64,000 nt of DNA from Clostridiales bacterium (GCA_004556925.1 SFFI01000008.1:1-64000), one strand, 5' to 3'; positions 43,166-52,840 are shown, numbered from the stretch's first letter. Made by a program: numbers and translations. Notes: a model not told the origin generated them from the letters alone.

Positions 43166-43936
43166 TTAAGTCAGAGCTGAGAGATTGGGTTGGTATATGA
43201 AGTTTTCAGGGAGTTGTTTTTTTTGTATAAACATCAGCATATAGATGGGTAGGTAGCAGGTCCGGTCGATGACTCCTACATTTTCTGAAGATAGTACGAA
43301 GGCCTCTTCAAAGTCATAGACAGGATTATTCATCAACCGGTCTAGGCTGGCGTGTCGCTGGTAGGCCTTACCGGATTTGACTTCTATGGGTATGAGTTTT
43401 CCTTGTTCTTCCAAGAGAAAATCGACCTCACCCTGCTTTTTGTTCTGGAAATAATAGAGTTCAAAACCATGTGCCCGTAATTCTTGGGCACAGATGTTTT
43501 CGTAAATAGACCCAAAGTTGATATGGGTATTTCCCTTGAGTATTTCCAGCTGGCTATCTGCGCCATACATGGCTGCTAAGAGGCCGACATCTGATAAAAA
43601 TAATTTAAATAAATTGGCGGATTTATGGAGTAGTAAGGGATAGGCTGGCTCGTTGACAGCATAGGCGGGCAGGGCTACACCGGCTTGTTCCAGCCAAATA
43701 AAGCTGTTGGCATAGCGTGAGAATTTAAAGTTTTCATTGAGATTCTTGAGGATAAAGCGCTTATTTTGATTATTGAGTTCCGCGGGAATGAGCTGGAAAA
43801 TTGCTTCCAGATATAGCTTATTATCAGGATCATATTTGCCGAGATCCTGCTTATACCAGTTGATGATGGCCTCCTGCTCTTGGCTTACTGTCCTCAGGTT
43901 ATTAGTGTCTACATAGCTTTGCACGACAGCGGGCAT
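43166..43936 (-). pseudogene. 5'-truncated DUF4143 ATPase gene
   Basis: About 256 residues matching only the C-terminal part of AAA/DUF4143 ATPases. It opens at the GGMP motif (GGMPAVVQSYVDTNNL), then shows DVGLLAAMYG, SIYENICAQELRAHGFELYYF and the nuclease-like GEVDFLLEEQGKLIPIEVKSGK. The N-terminal AAA domain with its P-loop, about 200 residues, is missing. Just before GGMP the frame runs into a stop and a short tandem repeat (43944-44068). The remaining frame is intact, so truncation may be recent or the fragment may be kept. Full-length relatives are stand-alone ATPases of uncertain function. Confidence 0.8.
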
Positions 43937-43943
43937 TCCACCC

Positions 43944-44068
43944 TTGTCCGCTTTTTCAAGTTAAAATCTAAATTTTGTCCGTTTATTCCAAGTTATTAAG
44001 GCCGATTTTGTCCGCTTTTTCCAATTTGTAAAAGGGCTTTTTGTCCGTTTATTCCAAGTTCGGCTATA
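43944..44068. repeat. Four copies of an 18-20-bp repeat at the gene breakpoint
   Basis: TTTTGTCCGTTTATTCCAAG and variants with CTTTTTCCAA, at about 43948, 43974, 44009 and 44049. Multiple short terminal repeats are known at ends of IS21-type elements, so this may be a solitary insertion-sequence end. That is a guess; no transposase is present. Confidence 0.55.
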
Positions 44069-44237
44069 GGTCTGGGGACTCAATGCTGAATTTTACCGCG
44101 AGACCGGCTTTCTAACCCCTTTCTTATATTTTCACTTTATAATGGTCATAATTACTCCATCACTTAATGGTTCCAACATGGAGATGATAAAGCGCATGAG
44201 GTGTGTTGCAAGCGCATGAAGCGAGGAGGGTTTGAAC

Positions 44238-45593
44238 ATGAAAAATAGTAAGCAGGGCGGCCAGGATCTGGCAGACCATAAGGCAGACCAAAAGGTTGAC
44301 CATAGGGTAGAGCAAAAGGCAGGCCATCTGGCAGCCCAAAAGGCAGCCCCACAAGTAGAGCAGGGCAAACTGAATTACCCCAGGACTTTCCTAATTGGCT
44401 TTGGTTTTTTTGCCTCGTCCCTAATCTGGTCCTTGTATAACTCTTTTGTGCCCCTGATTTTAGGAGATTTTATTGAGTCGACAGCCATCATCGGCTTTAT
44501 CATGACGGTAGATAATATCTTTGGAGTGATTTTTCAGCCCTATTTTGGTTCCCTGTCAGACCGGACTAAAACCCGCTGGGGCCAGCGCATGCCCTATATC
44601 CTGCTGGCAGCGCCTGTATCGGCTTTGTTCTTTTTTCTCATTCCTCAGATGCCCAGCCTCTGGCTTCTCATGGCGGTTATTGTGATTTTCAACTTCTCCA
44701 TGTCGGTCTGGCGGTCGCCCATGATTTCCTTGATGCCGGACCTCACGCCCAACCCCCACTGGTCCCGGGCCAATGGAGTGATCAACCTCATGGGCGGGGT
44801 AGGGTCTATTGTGGCCTTCCTCATTGGCGGGCGGATTGCCAATGCCTATGGCCGGGGTGCTAGCTTTGCCATGGGCTCCTTGGTCACCATGCTGGCGGTC
44901 ATCATTCTGGCTGCGACGATCAAGGAAAACCGGCTCAAGGCGCAATTGGGCTTTGACCATGCTCTAGGAAAAGATGCGGATGACCAGCCCCACCTATCCT
45001 CCTTCACGAAATTACCTGCTCAAGACCGACATAAGCTTTTGGCCTTGCTCCTAGCCATCTTCTTCTGGTTCTGTGCCTACAATGCGGTGGAGACCTTCTT
45101 TACGTCATTTGCCACGAATGACTTAGGCCTATCCGAAGGCACAGGCGCTATGACCTTGTCCTTCTTCTCCCTCTCCTTTGTCATCTTTGCTATTCCTTCC
45201 GGGCTCCTGGCTTCCAAGATTGGTCGGGAACGCGCAATTATAATCGGCCTGGTTGGCCTCATCTTGGTTTTCTTGCCGATTAACTTTGTCATGAACCTCT
45301 GGGCTATTCGGATCCTGCTTTTGATTGGCGGTTTCTTCTGGGCCCTCATCAATATCAACTCCCTGCCCATGGTCTTGTCTTTAGGCAAGCGGGAGGCGAT
45401 TGGGACCTACACGGGTTACTATTACTTTTTCTCCTTCTCTGCCGCGATTGCCTCACCCATCCTCTTTGGCGCTATCCGCGACCTGACCCAGGATTACGGT
45501 AGCCTCTTTATCTACGCCCCTATCTGCTTTGCCTTGGCCCTGGCCAGCATCTTGACCTATGACCGCCTGGCGAAAAAGGCCCTCAAGGTCTAG
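44238..45593 (+). CDS. MFS transporter, SLC45/GPH-like sugar transporter
   Basis: 451 residues. After a 44-residue hydrophilic, His/Lys/Gln/Asp-rich N-terminus there are twelve helices. MFS motif A reads GSLSDRTKTRWGQRMPYIL and the counterpart in the second half is GLLASKIGRERAI. RTKTRWGQRMPYIL and WRSPMISLMPDLTP resemble sucrose/maltoside-type transporters (SLC45 group), so a sugar is the likely substrate. Start at 44238 because GGAGGG lies 7 bases upstream; the TTG at 44232 was rejected. A TATAAT occurs at 44138-44143. Confidence 0.88.
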   Translation: MKNSKQGGQDLADHKADQKVDHRVEQKAGHLAAQKAAPQVEQGKLNYPRTFLIGFGFFASSLIWSLYNSFVPLILGDFIESTAIIGFIMTVDNIFGVIFQPYFGSLSDRTKTRWGQRMPYILLAAPVSALFFFLIPQMPSLWLLMAVIVIFNFSMSVWRSPMISLMPDLTPNPHWSRANGVINLMGGVGSIVAFLIGGRIANAYGRGASFAMGSLVTMLAVIILAATIKENRLKAQLGFDHALGKDADDQPHLSSFTKLPAQDRHKLLALLLAIFFWFCAYNAVETFFTSFATNDLGLSEGTGAMTLSFFSLSFVIFAIPSGLLASKIGRERAIIIGLVGLILVFLPINFVMNLWAIRILLLIGGFFWALININSLPMVLSLGKREAIGTYTGYYYFFSFSAAIASPILFGAIRDLTQDYGSLFIYAPICFALALASILTYDRLAKKALKV

Positions 45594-45602
45594 GTCCTAC
45601 AC

Positions 45603-45637
45603 AAGCTAAGAGCCCAGCAGGCTGGGCTCTTAGCTTA
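45603..45637. terminator. Terminator of the MFS gene
   Basis: AAGCTAAGAGCCCAGC and GCTGGGCTCTTAGCTT form a 16-bp stem with a tiny loop. Confidence 0.85.
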
Positions 45638-45684
45638 GGTTTAGTTTTATAAGATGCGATTTGCGGTCCGCAGGCACAAAGGCT

Positions 45685-45785
45685 GGGCGAAGACTCTCCT
45701 GACTCTTTAAGGGCCTGCCTGTGACCTGCTTGCTTGGGGCCTTTGGGGCGAAGCCTTTTCCGACTCTTTAAGGGGCTGCTTGGGT
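45685..45785. repeat. 61-bp direct repeat crossing a stop codon
   Basis: Two copies beginning GGGCGAAG and containing GACTCTTTAAGGG; the second contains the stop codon (45768-45770) and last residues of the sigma-factor partner gene. Confidence 0.65.
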
Positions 45786-47570
45786 TTCGTCGATGCTAGC
45801 TACCCAGGTGCCGGCAGGCTCGGCTTGGGCCTCCCAGTCCACCCACTCGTCTGCCAGGGCGGAGACCAGGGCAAAGCGATAACCATAAATGGGCTCGCCC
45901 TCAGGGGTCGTGAGGGGCTCCCGGGTCTCCACATTGTTTCTTTGTTCTCCCTGGATGATAAAACGATAGTAGGGTTGGACGTATTGGAGCCCATAGGTAT
46001 GGGGGTAAACGAGTTCCTGCCTAACCACTTTTAGAGAGGCAGCCTCTTCCGCTGGGATATAGTTTGAAGACATCTCATAGCTGGCCTGACCTTGGAGGAA
46101 GCGGTCTTCTGCTTGTTCAGGGGAGATAATAGGGTAGTCCCCAATTTTTTCAAAGGCGCCCTGCCAGAGGGCAGAAGTACCTAGGAAATAACGTGGACGC
46201 GGTACTTCCTGGACTTCTTCGCTGTTCATAGACCTATACCAATCACTGTAGCCTGGCCAGATTTGGTCAATCCAGTCGCCTAGGACGATATCCAGTGCAT
46301 TCACTGGCTTAATGCTGCCGAGGACAAAGTTTTCGGCATTTTTGTTGGGATTGCCAGACTCATCATAAAAGACAAAGGAGGTCAAAGACAGGGTGCCCAC
46401 AAAATTGTAGTGGGTTGAGTAGACGTATTGGGGCGTGGCCATCTGTCCGAGAATAGTGGGATCTGACTGGAGATACCAGGCAGTGATCTGGGCTAAGTCT
46501 TCCTCGCCCAAGTTGGCTGGCCGATAGAGGCTGGGGAGGTCCAGATCCTCTGGGACAGCTATGGGGTCTGCCAAGAGGTGGTAAATCGTACCGCCATAAA
46601 AGTCTGGAGAGAAGGCTAATAGGCCATCCTCCGTCTTGGCATAGGCCAGTTCAGTCTTGACGCCACCCGTCATCATCAGGTTGATATCGGTGTCCGGGTC
46701 TAAGCCCTGGTTAAGGGCAGTTTGGAGGTTGGCTGCTTGGACATCCGGGCTGGGCAGGTAGGACACATCACCAATTTCCAACTGGTATTGGGCGGCATAG
46801 GCCTGGAGGGCCTCTGCCATGTCTTCATCTGTCAGGGCTAAGCTGGGCACTGTCTTCTGAACGGCCAGGGCATCTGGGCTTTGGGCCTGGCTGATCAGCT
46901 TATTTTGGTAAACAGGCAGGCGGCAGGCGGGTCCCCAGTAGAGGTTAGCCAGGGGATAGGCTAGGCGTTCAGCTGTATCGGAGGCGTAGGTGCCCAGATT
47001 CTGCACATCTCTGGGTGTATAAAAGGGGGAGAGGACCAGGCTGGGGTCCATCAAATCCATCTTAGCTCTGTCTTCCGCAGACTCAGGAGTCTCTGTGGGC
47101 TCGGCAGTCTGGTCTTCTGGGCTTGCCTTCTCCTTATCGCCTGCGGCAGCAGGAATGAGGCCATTTTGACCCGAGCTGGGCGGGACTTGCCGCATGGGCG
47201 GGCCCCATTGATTGAAGATACGGGGCAAGAGGGGCAGGGTGAGGACTGCTAATAAGAGGACGGCAGCCAGGCTGGCTAGGATCTTGGTCCAGGTCTGGGT
47301 CCGGCTGGGGCTGGCATAGCTGCCGGGGAAATTGCGAACGGGATTACTTGCTTGAGCCATAGGACGCTCCTTACGTGTTTGGTCTGGGGCCATCGTCTGT
47401 TCCAGACTGTGCCACATTGCTTCCACTGCTTGTTGTGACAAGTGGGGGGCCAATAGTTGGCGGCGGATTTCTAAATCTAAATGGGTCATGTCTTGTTTTC
47501 TCTCTTGTCTGTGATCTTTGCGGTTTTCCTTTGCTGGCTTCTGCTGAGAGGGTCTGGGCACTTTATCCAT
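45768..47570 (-). CDS. Membrane-anchored sigma-factor partner (probable anti-sigma)
   Basis: 600 residues. A cytoplasmic N-terminal 95 residues (including DLEIRRQLLAPHLSQQAVEAMW), one membrane helix (KILASLAAVLLLAVLTLPLL), a Pro/Glu/Thr-rich linker, and an extracellular domain of about 440 residues that I do not recognise. Its ATG overlaps the stop of the ECF sigma gene (ATGGATAA), with AAGAAGG 8 bases upstream. This gene pairing and topology are those of sigma/anti-sigma systems in which the outer domain senses an envelope signal. No zinc-anti-sigma HxxxCxxC motif is visible, so the role is inferred. An earlier GTG at 47579 is possible. Confidence 0.75.
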   Translation of the reverse strand: MDKVPRPSQQKPAKENRKDHRQERKQDMTHLDLEIRRQLLAPHLSQQAVEAMWHSLEQTMAPDQTRKERPMAQASNPVRNFPGSYASPSRTQTWTKILASLAAVLLLAVLTLPLLPRIFNQWGPPMRQVPPSSGQNGLIPAAAGDKEKASPEDQTAEPTETPESAEDRAKMDLMDPSLVLSPFYTPRDVQNLGTYASDTAERLAYPLANLYWGPACRLPVYQNKLISQAQSPDALAVQKTVPSLALTDEDMAEALQAYAAQYQLEIGDVSYLPSPDVQAANLQTALNQGLDPDTDINLMMTGGVKTELAYAKTEDGLLAFSPDFYGGTIYHLLADPIAVPEDLDLPSLYRPANLGEEDLAQITAWYLQSDPTILGQMATPQYVYSTHYNFVGTLSLTSFVFYDESGNPNKNAENFVLGSIKPVNALDIVLGDWIDQIWPGYSDWYRSMNSEEVQEVPRPRYFLGTSALWQGAFEKIGDYPIISPEQAEDRFLQGQASYEMSSNYIPAEEAASLKVVRQELVYPHTYGLQYVQPYYRFIIQGEQRNNVETREPLTTPEGEPIYGYRFALVSALADEWVDWEAQAEPAGTWVASIDETQAAP

Positions 47571-48075
47571 GACGGACACCTTCTTCTTGCCTTTCCTCTA
47601 GTGCCTGGGCGAGGCGGTCCCGGGCCCGCTTGAGCTGCTGCCTGACGGTAGCGGGTTTGCGGCCTAAAATTCGCGCGATCTCCTCTGTTTTGTAGCCCTC
47701 TGCGTAATAGAGGTAGATGACGGGCCTTTGCTCGGGGGTCAAGAGGTCTAAAAGGTCACCAAATTCTGAGCGGCCAGAAGGCGCAGGTGGGTCGGAATCT
47801 GGCCACTCTTGAGACCCCGTATCCAGAGACTGGTTCTGGCTTTCTGCCTGCTTAAAGTAGTCATAACAGAGCCGACGAGCGGTCAGGAAAAGCCAGGCTT
47901 GCTCGTGGGCAGGGTTGGCAAATCTCGGTTGGCTGGTCATCAGGCGCATAAAGGTTTCTTGGGTCAGATCCTCTGCCAGGCCTTCCCGGCCGACCAAAGA
48001 CCTGCAAAACCGGTAGACGTCCTGTACCCGGCGCCGGTAAACATCTTCAATCCAGTTTTTTTGTCTTGGGTCCAT
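47563..48075 (-). CDS. ECF-family RNA polymerase sigma factor
   Basis: 170 residues. Region 2 (VQDVYRFCRSLVGREGLAED, LTQETFMRLM) and region 4 (LLTPEQRPVIYLYYAEGYKT, EEIARILGRKPATVRQQLKR) are both complete. It directs polymerase to a small regulon, probably in response to envelope stress sensed by the partner encoded next. GGAGG lies 4 bases before the ATG. Confidence 0.93.
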   Translation of the reverse strand: MDPRQKNWIEDVYRRRVQDVYRFCRSLVGREGLAEDLTQETFMRLMTSQPRFANPAHEQAWLFLTARRLCYDYFKQAESQNQSLDTGSQEWPDSDPPAPSGRSEFGDLLDLLTPEQRPVIYLYYAEGYKTEEIARILGRKPATVRQQLKRARDRLAQALEERQEEGVRHG

Positions 48076-48171
48076 GCAGCCTCCTTGTTCGTCCTCTGCT
48101 TAGTATACGAATGAGAAAGAGAAATTGTGACAAGGCAAGTGGGCGGCAAAGCTATAAAGAGCAGACCCAGC

Positions 48172-48198
48172 AAAAAAGCCACTCTTGGGGAGTGGCTC
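48172..48198 (-). terminator. Terminator of the YitT-family gene
   Basis: GAGCCACTC and GAGTGGC with a small loop then six T on the minus strand. Confidence 0.85.
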
Positions 48199-48227
48199 AC
48201 TTGGCACAGGGGGATGTTTGTGCTTGG

Positions 48228-49139
48228 CTAAAAGCCGGACCTAAATCCGCGCCCGCTAATCTCTGAGGAGGTGGAAACCATCATGAAAGCGTGGGGGTCA
48301 ATTGCCTTAACATGGTCGCGCAAGATCTTCGCTTGCTGCAGGTCTACCGCCACAAAAAAGATCCAGCGGGGCTCGCCGCTATACTCGCCCACACCCTGCA
48401 TCCGCGTGCAAGATCGCTCCAGGTAGCTAGTCACGAAACTGCCTACTTCATCGGGTTTTTCCGTAATAATCGTGAACCATTTGACCCGGTTAAAGCGGTC
48501 AATCAGCACGTCTACGATGAAACCTTTGAGGACTAAACCCGTGGCCGAGAGCAGGCCGGTTTTGATATCGAAAACAAAGAAAGCCGAGATCGTGATGAAG
48601 ATATCAGCCATCCACAGGGCTTTGGCGATATCACCACTGGTGTACTTTTGAATTAAGAGGGCCACGATATCCGTGCCGCCAGAAGAGGCGCCCAGGTTAA
48701 AGAGGATGGCCCCGCCAGCACCAGACATGGCGATAGCAATAAAAAGCTCTAAAAGGCCCTCATCCGTCAGAGGCTGGGTCATAGGGACGACTTTTTCCAA
48801 GACTACCAGAAGGACGGAAAGGAGAGTAGACGCGTAAAGGGTCTTGCCCGTGAAAGACTTGCCCAAGAGGAAAATGGCCAGGACGAGGAGGAGGGCATTG
48901 ATCACCATGGCCGCGGTGGCCGGCGTTGCGGCCGGAATAAGGGCCGCCAAAACCACTGAAAGACCGGAAACTCCACCCAGGGCAAAGTGGTTGGGATACT
49001 TAAAGAAGTGAATACCAAGGGCAACAATAAGCGTGCCCAGGTTGAGGAGAAGGAAGTTTCGAATTTTGCGCCGCTTTTCATAACCCTCACGTTTATAGTC
49101 GGGTTCGCGGTACTTTTCAGCATAACTAGTCATGGCCAT
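48228..49139 (-). CDS. YitT family membrane protein (DUF161/DUF2179)
   Basis: 303 residues. A basic N-terminus, then five to six helices with NHFALGGVSGLSVVLAALIP and NLGASSGGTDIVALLIQKYT, repeats typical of the YitT family. A C-terminal cytoplasmic DUF2179 domain follows (WFTIITEKPDEVGSFVTSYL, MVSTSSEISGRGFRSGF). Function unknown in general. Ribosome site is poor for both ATGs (49139 and 49133). Confidence 0.88.
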   Translation of the reverse strand: MAMTSYAEKYREPDYKREGYEKRRKIRNFLLLNLGTLIVALGIHFFKYPNHFALGGVSGLSVVLAALIPAATPATAAMVINALLLVLAIFLLGKSFTGKTLYASTLLSVLLVVLEKVVPMTQPLTDEGLLELFIAIAMSGAGGAILFNLGASSGGTDIVALLIQKYTSGDIAKALWMADIFITISAFFVFDIKTGLLSATGLVLKGFIVDVLIDRFNRVKWFTIITEKPDEVGSFVTSYLERSCTRMQGVGEYSGEPRWIFFVAVDLQQAKILRDHVKAIDPHAFMMVSTSSEISGRGFRSGF

Positions 49140-49156
49140 ATTCTAGCAGAAGAAAC

Positions 49157-50056
49157 TTATAATTTACGGCCTCCACCCCCGCGGGTACTGCCAGACGGTC
49201 CCGTGTGGGTTGTAGAGGTGGTATGCGGATTGTAGGAGGAACTGCTGGAAGAGGAGGGTGGGGGCAGGGGGATCATACGAATGCGCTTATTGACCAAGGT
49301 GTTCACGTTTTGGGTGAGATGGAGCAGGCTGTTATCCTCGACCCGGTAGCTTGGTTTGCGGGTTTGGGGCCTGTAGCTTTGCTTGGTCGCCCCCACAAAG
49401 CCCAGGCCGGAGATAGCGGAAACCCCCAAGGCCAGCAAGGCATCTAGGGTGCTTATGCTCTTGGGTTTTTCGGCTAGGCCGAAGCGGTCTGCTTCATCCA
49501 TGCGCTGGTGGCCAGCGACTAGCCCGCGGTCTAAAAGTTCTTTGATACCGCCAATAATGTTCATGCTACTTTGGGCATAATCGCTGAGGACAAAAGCACC
49601 CCAGCCTTGATCCAGGAGACTTTCCACATCCGCATCGGTCACAATATCAATCATGGTCCCAGAGGTCATGATATAGAGCTCCTGCTTGACAGCAAAGAGG
49701 ATGAGGGCGCCTGGCTGGTCAGGATCTGGGTAGAGGTCATAGTAGAAGAGGTCCGCATAGTCCCTTGCCTCCCGGCCCTTCAGGTCCTTAGTGGTTACCA
49801 CTATAACTTCTTGGCCGTAGCTGTCTGCAAGCTGGGCCAGGGCCTGGTTAATCTTTTCTGCCTGGCTAGGGTCCAGCACCTCGGCCTGGTCATAAATCCG
49901 CTGGCGGCTTTCCGGGACAGCCCCCTCCGCCAAGACAGCCTGAAGCCCTGTGCCTAAGACCAGGCTACATAGGAGGGCCAGGATCAGGCCACTTAGGAGC
50001 TGGCGGGTCGGAATTCGCAAGCTTGGGGCTTTATTGATTTTAGCTTTTGAGTGCAT
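49157..50056 (-). CDS. TPM-domain membrane protein (YgcG/YdjH-like)
   Basis: 299 residues. Signal peptide or signal anchor (about 20-43), then a TPM/Psb32 domain (about 50-180) with YDQAEVLDPSQAEKINQALA, DSYGQEVIVVTTKDLKG and TDADVESLLDQGWGAF. A second hydrophobic segment lies near 210-225. The tail has nine serines then Thr/Gly/Arg. In Bacillus subtilis a TPM protein (YdjH) works with a zinc-ribbon membrane protein (YdjG) and an SPFH protein (YdjI); relatives of both are encoded just upstream. GAGG 6 bases before ATG. Confidence 0.85.
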   Translation of the reverse strand: MHSKAKINKAPSLRIPTRQLLSGLILALLCSLVLGTGLQAVLAEGAVPESRQRIYDQAEVLDPSQAEKINQALAQLADSYGQEVIVVTTKDLKGREARDYADLFYYDLYPDPDQPGALILFAVKQELYIMTSGTMIDIVTDADVESLLDQGWGAFVLSDYAQSSMNIIGGIKELLDRGLVAGHQRMDEADRFGLAEKPKSISTLDALLALGVSAISGLGFVGATKQSYRPQTRKPSYRVEDNSLLHLTQNVNTLVNKRIRMIPLPPPSSSSSSSYNPHTTSTTHTGPSGSTRGGGGRKL

Positions 50057-50173
50057 TTTTGCCTCATTTCTTCTTGTGGAACCATGACTGGGGGTTGGGG
50101 ACCCGAGGTTGAGCAGGGCCAGTCGCTCTATACCATATGGGCCTGTAAGACCCTAGACAGGGCTAGCAAAGGG

Positions 50174-51271
50174 CTACCAAATAAAATAGCCGCCCAATAA
50201 GAGCAGGATCAGGATAATTGCGGCGATGAGGCCGCCTGACCGCCAGGCCCGGACCTTATCTAGGGGTACTTCACCGTATATTTGACCAGTTTGACCATTC
50301 ATGACATAGAGGTAGGTGTCTTGGCCAAACTTAAAAGTCAAGGCCCAGGCGGGAGCCAAAACATAATCCAAGTGATCTAGTTTGGCTGCGACGGCATCAC
50401 GCGCTAGGTTAAAGGAGTCGTACTGGGCGTGCAGGGCGGCCATCAGCTCATTATGGGCCAGATCTTTTGACCGCTGTGTGGCATCTTGCCCTGCTTCTTC
50501 CGGGCTTACACTCCACAGCTCTGCATAATAGCCGGAGAGATAAGCGGGGGAGAAGGGGACAGAATCCTCCCAGCGGAAGTTGGCAATGGATTCGAAGGCC
50601 TCGGGCTTGATTTTGTCGCCCGAGCTGAAGGCCGTCTGCAAAAGATTATCCAGGGCCAGGTCGCCCTGCCTGGAGATGTCGTAAGTCTCTATGGACTCTC
50701 TTTGGCTATCTAAGCGTTTGGTTACCCTGCCTTGGCCTTGGAAGTCCAGACTGTTCTTGACTCTGGCCAGCCACACAGGCAGGTAGACCCCGGTCATTTT
50801 TTCCAATTGAGACTCTGAGGAAAAACCCCGCGGGGCATACTTCTTTTGGCTGGCCCAAGCGCGGAAAGTCTCCTGAGCTTTCTCCTTACTGATTTGAAAG
50901 GGGATGACACGGTCCGGCTTGAACTTCCCGGACAAGCGGTCTACCAGGAGCAGGGGGCTGTGGCAGTAGTAGCAAAAGGTGGCGGAGGTGGAGGCATCTG
51001 TCACCAATTCCGCCCCGCAAGAGTTACACACATAGGTTTTGAGTTGGTCTTGGCCTAAAGCTTGCTGATCTGACTCTCCCAGAGAGGCCTTATCAGGGCC
51101 TGTTTCGGCAGCGATTGCCGCCTCCTCCTTGGCTTGGAGCTCTTGGTTAAAGTTTTCCACTTCTTCCACCGAAAAGCTGCCATTGCAATAATCACAGGCA
51201 ATACGACCTGCGCTAGGCTCCCATTTGAGCGGGGCGCCACAAGAGGGGCATTTATAGGTATGCAAAGACAT
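50174..51271 (-). CDS. Zinc-ribbon membrane protein, YdjG-like
   Basis: 365 residues. Two zinc ribbons: Cys8/Cys11 with Cys26/Cys29, and a second near 80-103 (YVCNSCGAEL, FCYYCHSP). A beta-rich middle domain and a single C-terminal membrane helix (GGLIAAIILILLLLGGYFIW) follow. This layout is that of YdjG-type proteins. GGAGG lies 6 bases before the ATG at 51271; a TTG at 51277 was rejected. Sits between the TPM and SPFH genes on the same strand. Confidence 0.8.
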   Translation of the reverse strand: MSLHTYKCPSCGAPLKWEPSAGRIACDYCNGSFSVEEVENFNQELQAKEEAAIAAETGPDKASLGESDQQALGQDQLKTYVCNSCGAELVTDASTSATFCYYCHSPLLLVDRLSGKFKPDRVIPFQISKEKAQETFRAWASQKKYAPRGFSSESQLEKMTGVYLPVWLARVKNSLDFQGQGRVTKRLDSQRESIETYDISRQGDLALDNLLQTAFSSGDKIKPEAFESIANFRWEDSVPFSPAYLSGYYAELWSVSPEEAGQDATQRSKDLAHNELMAALHAQYDSFNLARDAVAAKLDHLDYVLAPAWALTFKFGQDTYLYVMNGQTGQIYGEVPLDKVRAWRSGGLIAAIILILLLLGGYFIW

Positions 51272-51335
51272 GGTCAACCTCCATGCGGGGTTAGGATTTG
51301 CTGGAGAGCTAGGCTTCAGCTATGGCTGAACACCC

Positions 51336-52556
51336 CTACTGCTGGGTTCCGCATTCGGGGCAGAACTTGGGCTTGGGGCCTTCAAACTTGTGGCCGCAGT
51401 TGGAGCAAAAACCACCAGCTGCCTGGTCGGGTTTTTTGCTCCCGCAGTTGGCGCAAAAGTTCCCCACATTCTCCTCACCGCACTCGGGGCAAGTCCAGCC
51501 AGCCGCCCTGGTAGGGTTGGCTTGAGAAGCGGCCTGCTGTTGGTCCTGCATCTGGGCTAAATTGGCTTGAGAGGCCTGGCCCATAAAGCTACCGCCCGCA
51601 TTCATGCCCATGCCCATCCCCATAAAAGTGGCAGCGGCTCCGGCCTCGTTAGAACCGGCATTCTCTAATCCGCGGGCGATAGACCCTTGGACGTAGCCTT
51701 GACGAATGTTGGGATCGCCCAACATGGCACCCTGGTTCCGCATGTCGATCAGCTTACGGGAATCGTCGTCATAGGAAACGCTGGCAATGCCGACGGCTTG
51801 GACTTCTATACCCCGCATTTCCTTCCAGCCTTCATCCAGGGTATCCTGCATGTAGCCAGAAAGTTCCCGCATCTTAGAGCTAACCTGGGAAATCCTTACG
51901 CCATCCACAGACATTTGGTTAATGGAGGTTTGTAGGGCTTCTAGGAATTCGGAGAGATATTGATCGTTAATCGTATCAATGTGGATCTGGTCGGCGTTGC
52001 GAGGAATGGCCTCTTTGTAGAAGAGGATGGGGTCCACAATTTTAATGGAGTAGGTGCCAAAGCAACGCAGGAAAAGCTCTGCATTGTAAAAGTTGTCAAA
52101 GTATTGCAGGGGGTTGGGCGTGCCAAACTTAATGCCCTTGATTTCCTGCAGGTTCACGTAGAAGACCTGCTGCTTAGTGGGGTTGGCCCCGCCAAATTTG
52201 AAACGCTGGAAGGTTTCTTTGACGGAAGCACCCAGGCCACCGCTAAATAAAGAGGGCAGGGAGGAGTTATCTACTTGGAAAACTCCGGGCTCTGCAGTGA
52301 AGTCTACAATAGCACCGCTGTCAACCAAGAGGGCAGCCTGATTGTCATAAACATGGATGAGGGAGCCATTGGAAATGGCGTCTTCTGTACCTCTGCGGTT
52401 ACTATCGCGTCGATCAAATTTACCGTCCTTCTGCCTCAGTCGGACACCCTTGGAAAAGACGATACCTTCGCCCATGTTAGCTGGCTCTATAGCCTCTAAC
52501 CATTGATCGCCTAAGCTTCCACTTACGGCGGAAGCAGCTGCTCTAATTAATCCCAT
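51336..52556 (-). CDS. SPFH-domain protein with zinc ribbons, YdjI-like
   Basis: 406 residues. N-terminal SPFH/virion-core-like domain (LRQKDGKFDRRDSNRRGTED, AALLVDSGAIVDFTAEPGVF) and a middle helical part. A Met/Gly/Gln-rich linker then leads to three C-terminal CxxC pairs plus more (WTCPECGEENVGNFCANCGS, GFCSNCGHKF, KFCPECGTQQ). No membrane helix, so association with membrane is likely through the YdjG-like protein, as in Bacillus. AAGGAG 7 bases before ATG. Confidence 0.88.
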   Translation of the reverse strand: MGLIRAAASAVSGSLGDQWLEAIEPANMGEGIVFSKGVRLRQKDGKFDRRDSNRRGTEDAISNGSLIHVYDNQAALLVDSGAIVDFTAEPGVFQVDNSSLPSLFSGGLGASVKETFQRFKFGGANPTKQQVFYVNLQEIKGIKFGTPNPLQYFDNFYNAELFLRCFGTYSIKIVDPILFYKEAIPRNADQIHIDTINDQYLSEFLEALQTSINQMSVDGVRISQVSSKMRELSGYMQDTLDEGWKEMRGIEVQAVGIASVSYDDDSRKLIDMRNQGAMLGDPNIRQGYVQGSIARGLENAGSNEAGAAATFMGMGMGMNAGGSFMGQASQANLAQMQDQQQAASQANPTRAAGWTCPECGEENVGNFCANCGSKKPDQAAGGFCSNCGHKFEGPKPKFCPECGTQQ

Positions 52557-52645
52557 ATGTATTCTCCTTCAATACTTTGCAGATAGACTAGCCTTGCAAC
52601 ACTATGCAGATGCCTTGGCCTGCAGATGAGGTATAGCTACTAAAA

Positions 52646-52840
52646 TTATAGCATCTCTTCCACATCCCTATCCTCATCTTTATGCCTTTGTTCACCCTTG
52701 CGCTTTTGTACGGCTTGGTGCAAAAGAAATTCAATCTGCCCATTCAGTGAGCGGAAGTCGTCCTCCGCCCACTGGGCTAGATCGTTATATAAGCTTGTAG
52801 ATAAGCGTAAAGCGATTTGTTTGCGTTTGTCTTCGGCCAT
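52646..52840 (-). CDS. Small Arc-like ribbon-helix-helix protein
   Basis: 64 residues. KRKQIALRLSTSLYNDLAQW fits the strand and first helix of a ribbon-helix-helix DNA-binding fold (Arc/CopG), followed by DDFRSLNGQIEFLLHQAVQK and a charged tail. Starts 4 bases after the SPFH stop, so translation is coupled; a start 54 bases further upstream would overlap the SPFH gene. It may regulate this operon. Confidence 0.75.
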   Translation of the reverse strand: MAEDKRKQIALRLSTSLYNDLAQWAEDDFRSLNGQIEFLLHQAVQKRKGEQRHKDEDRDVEEML

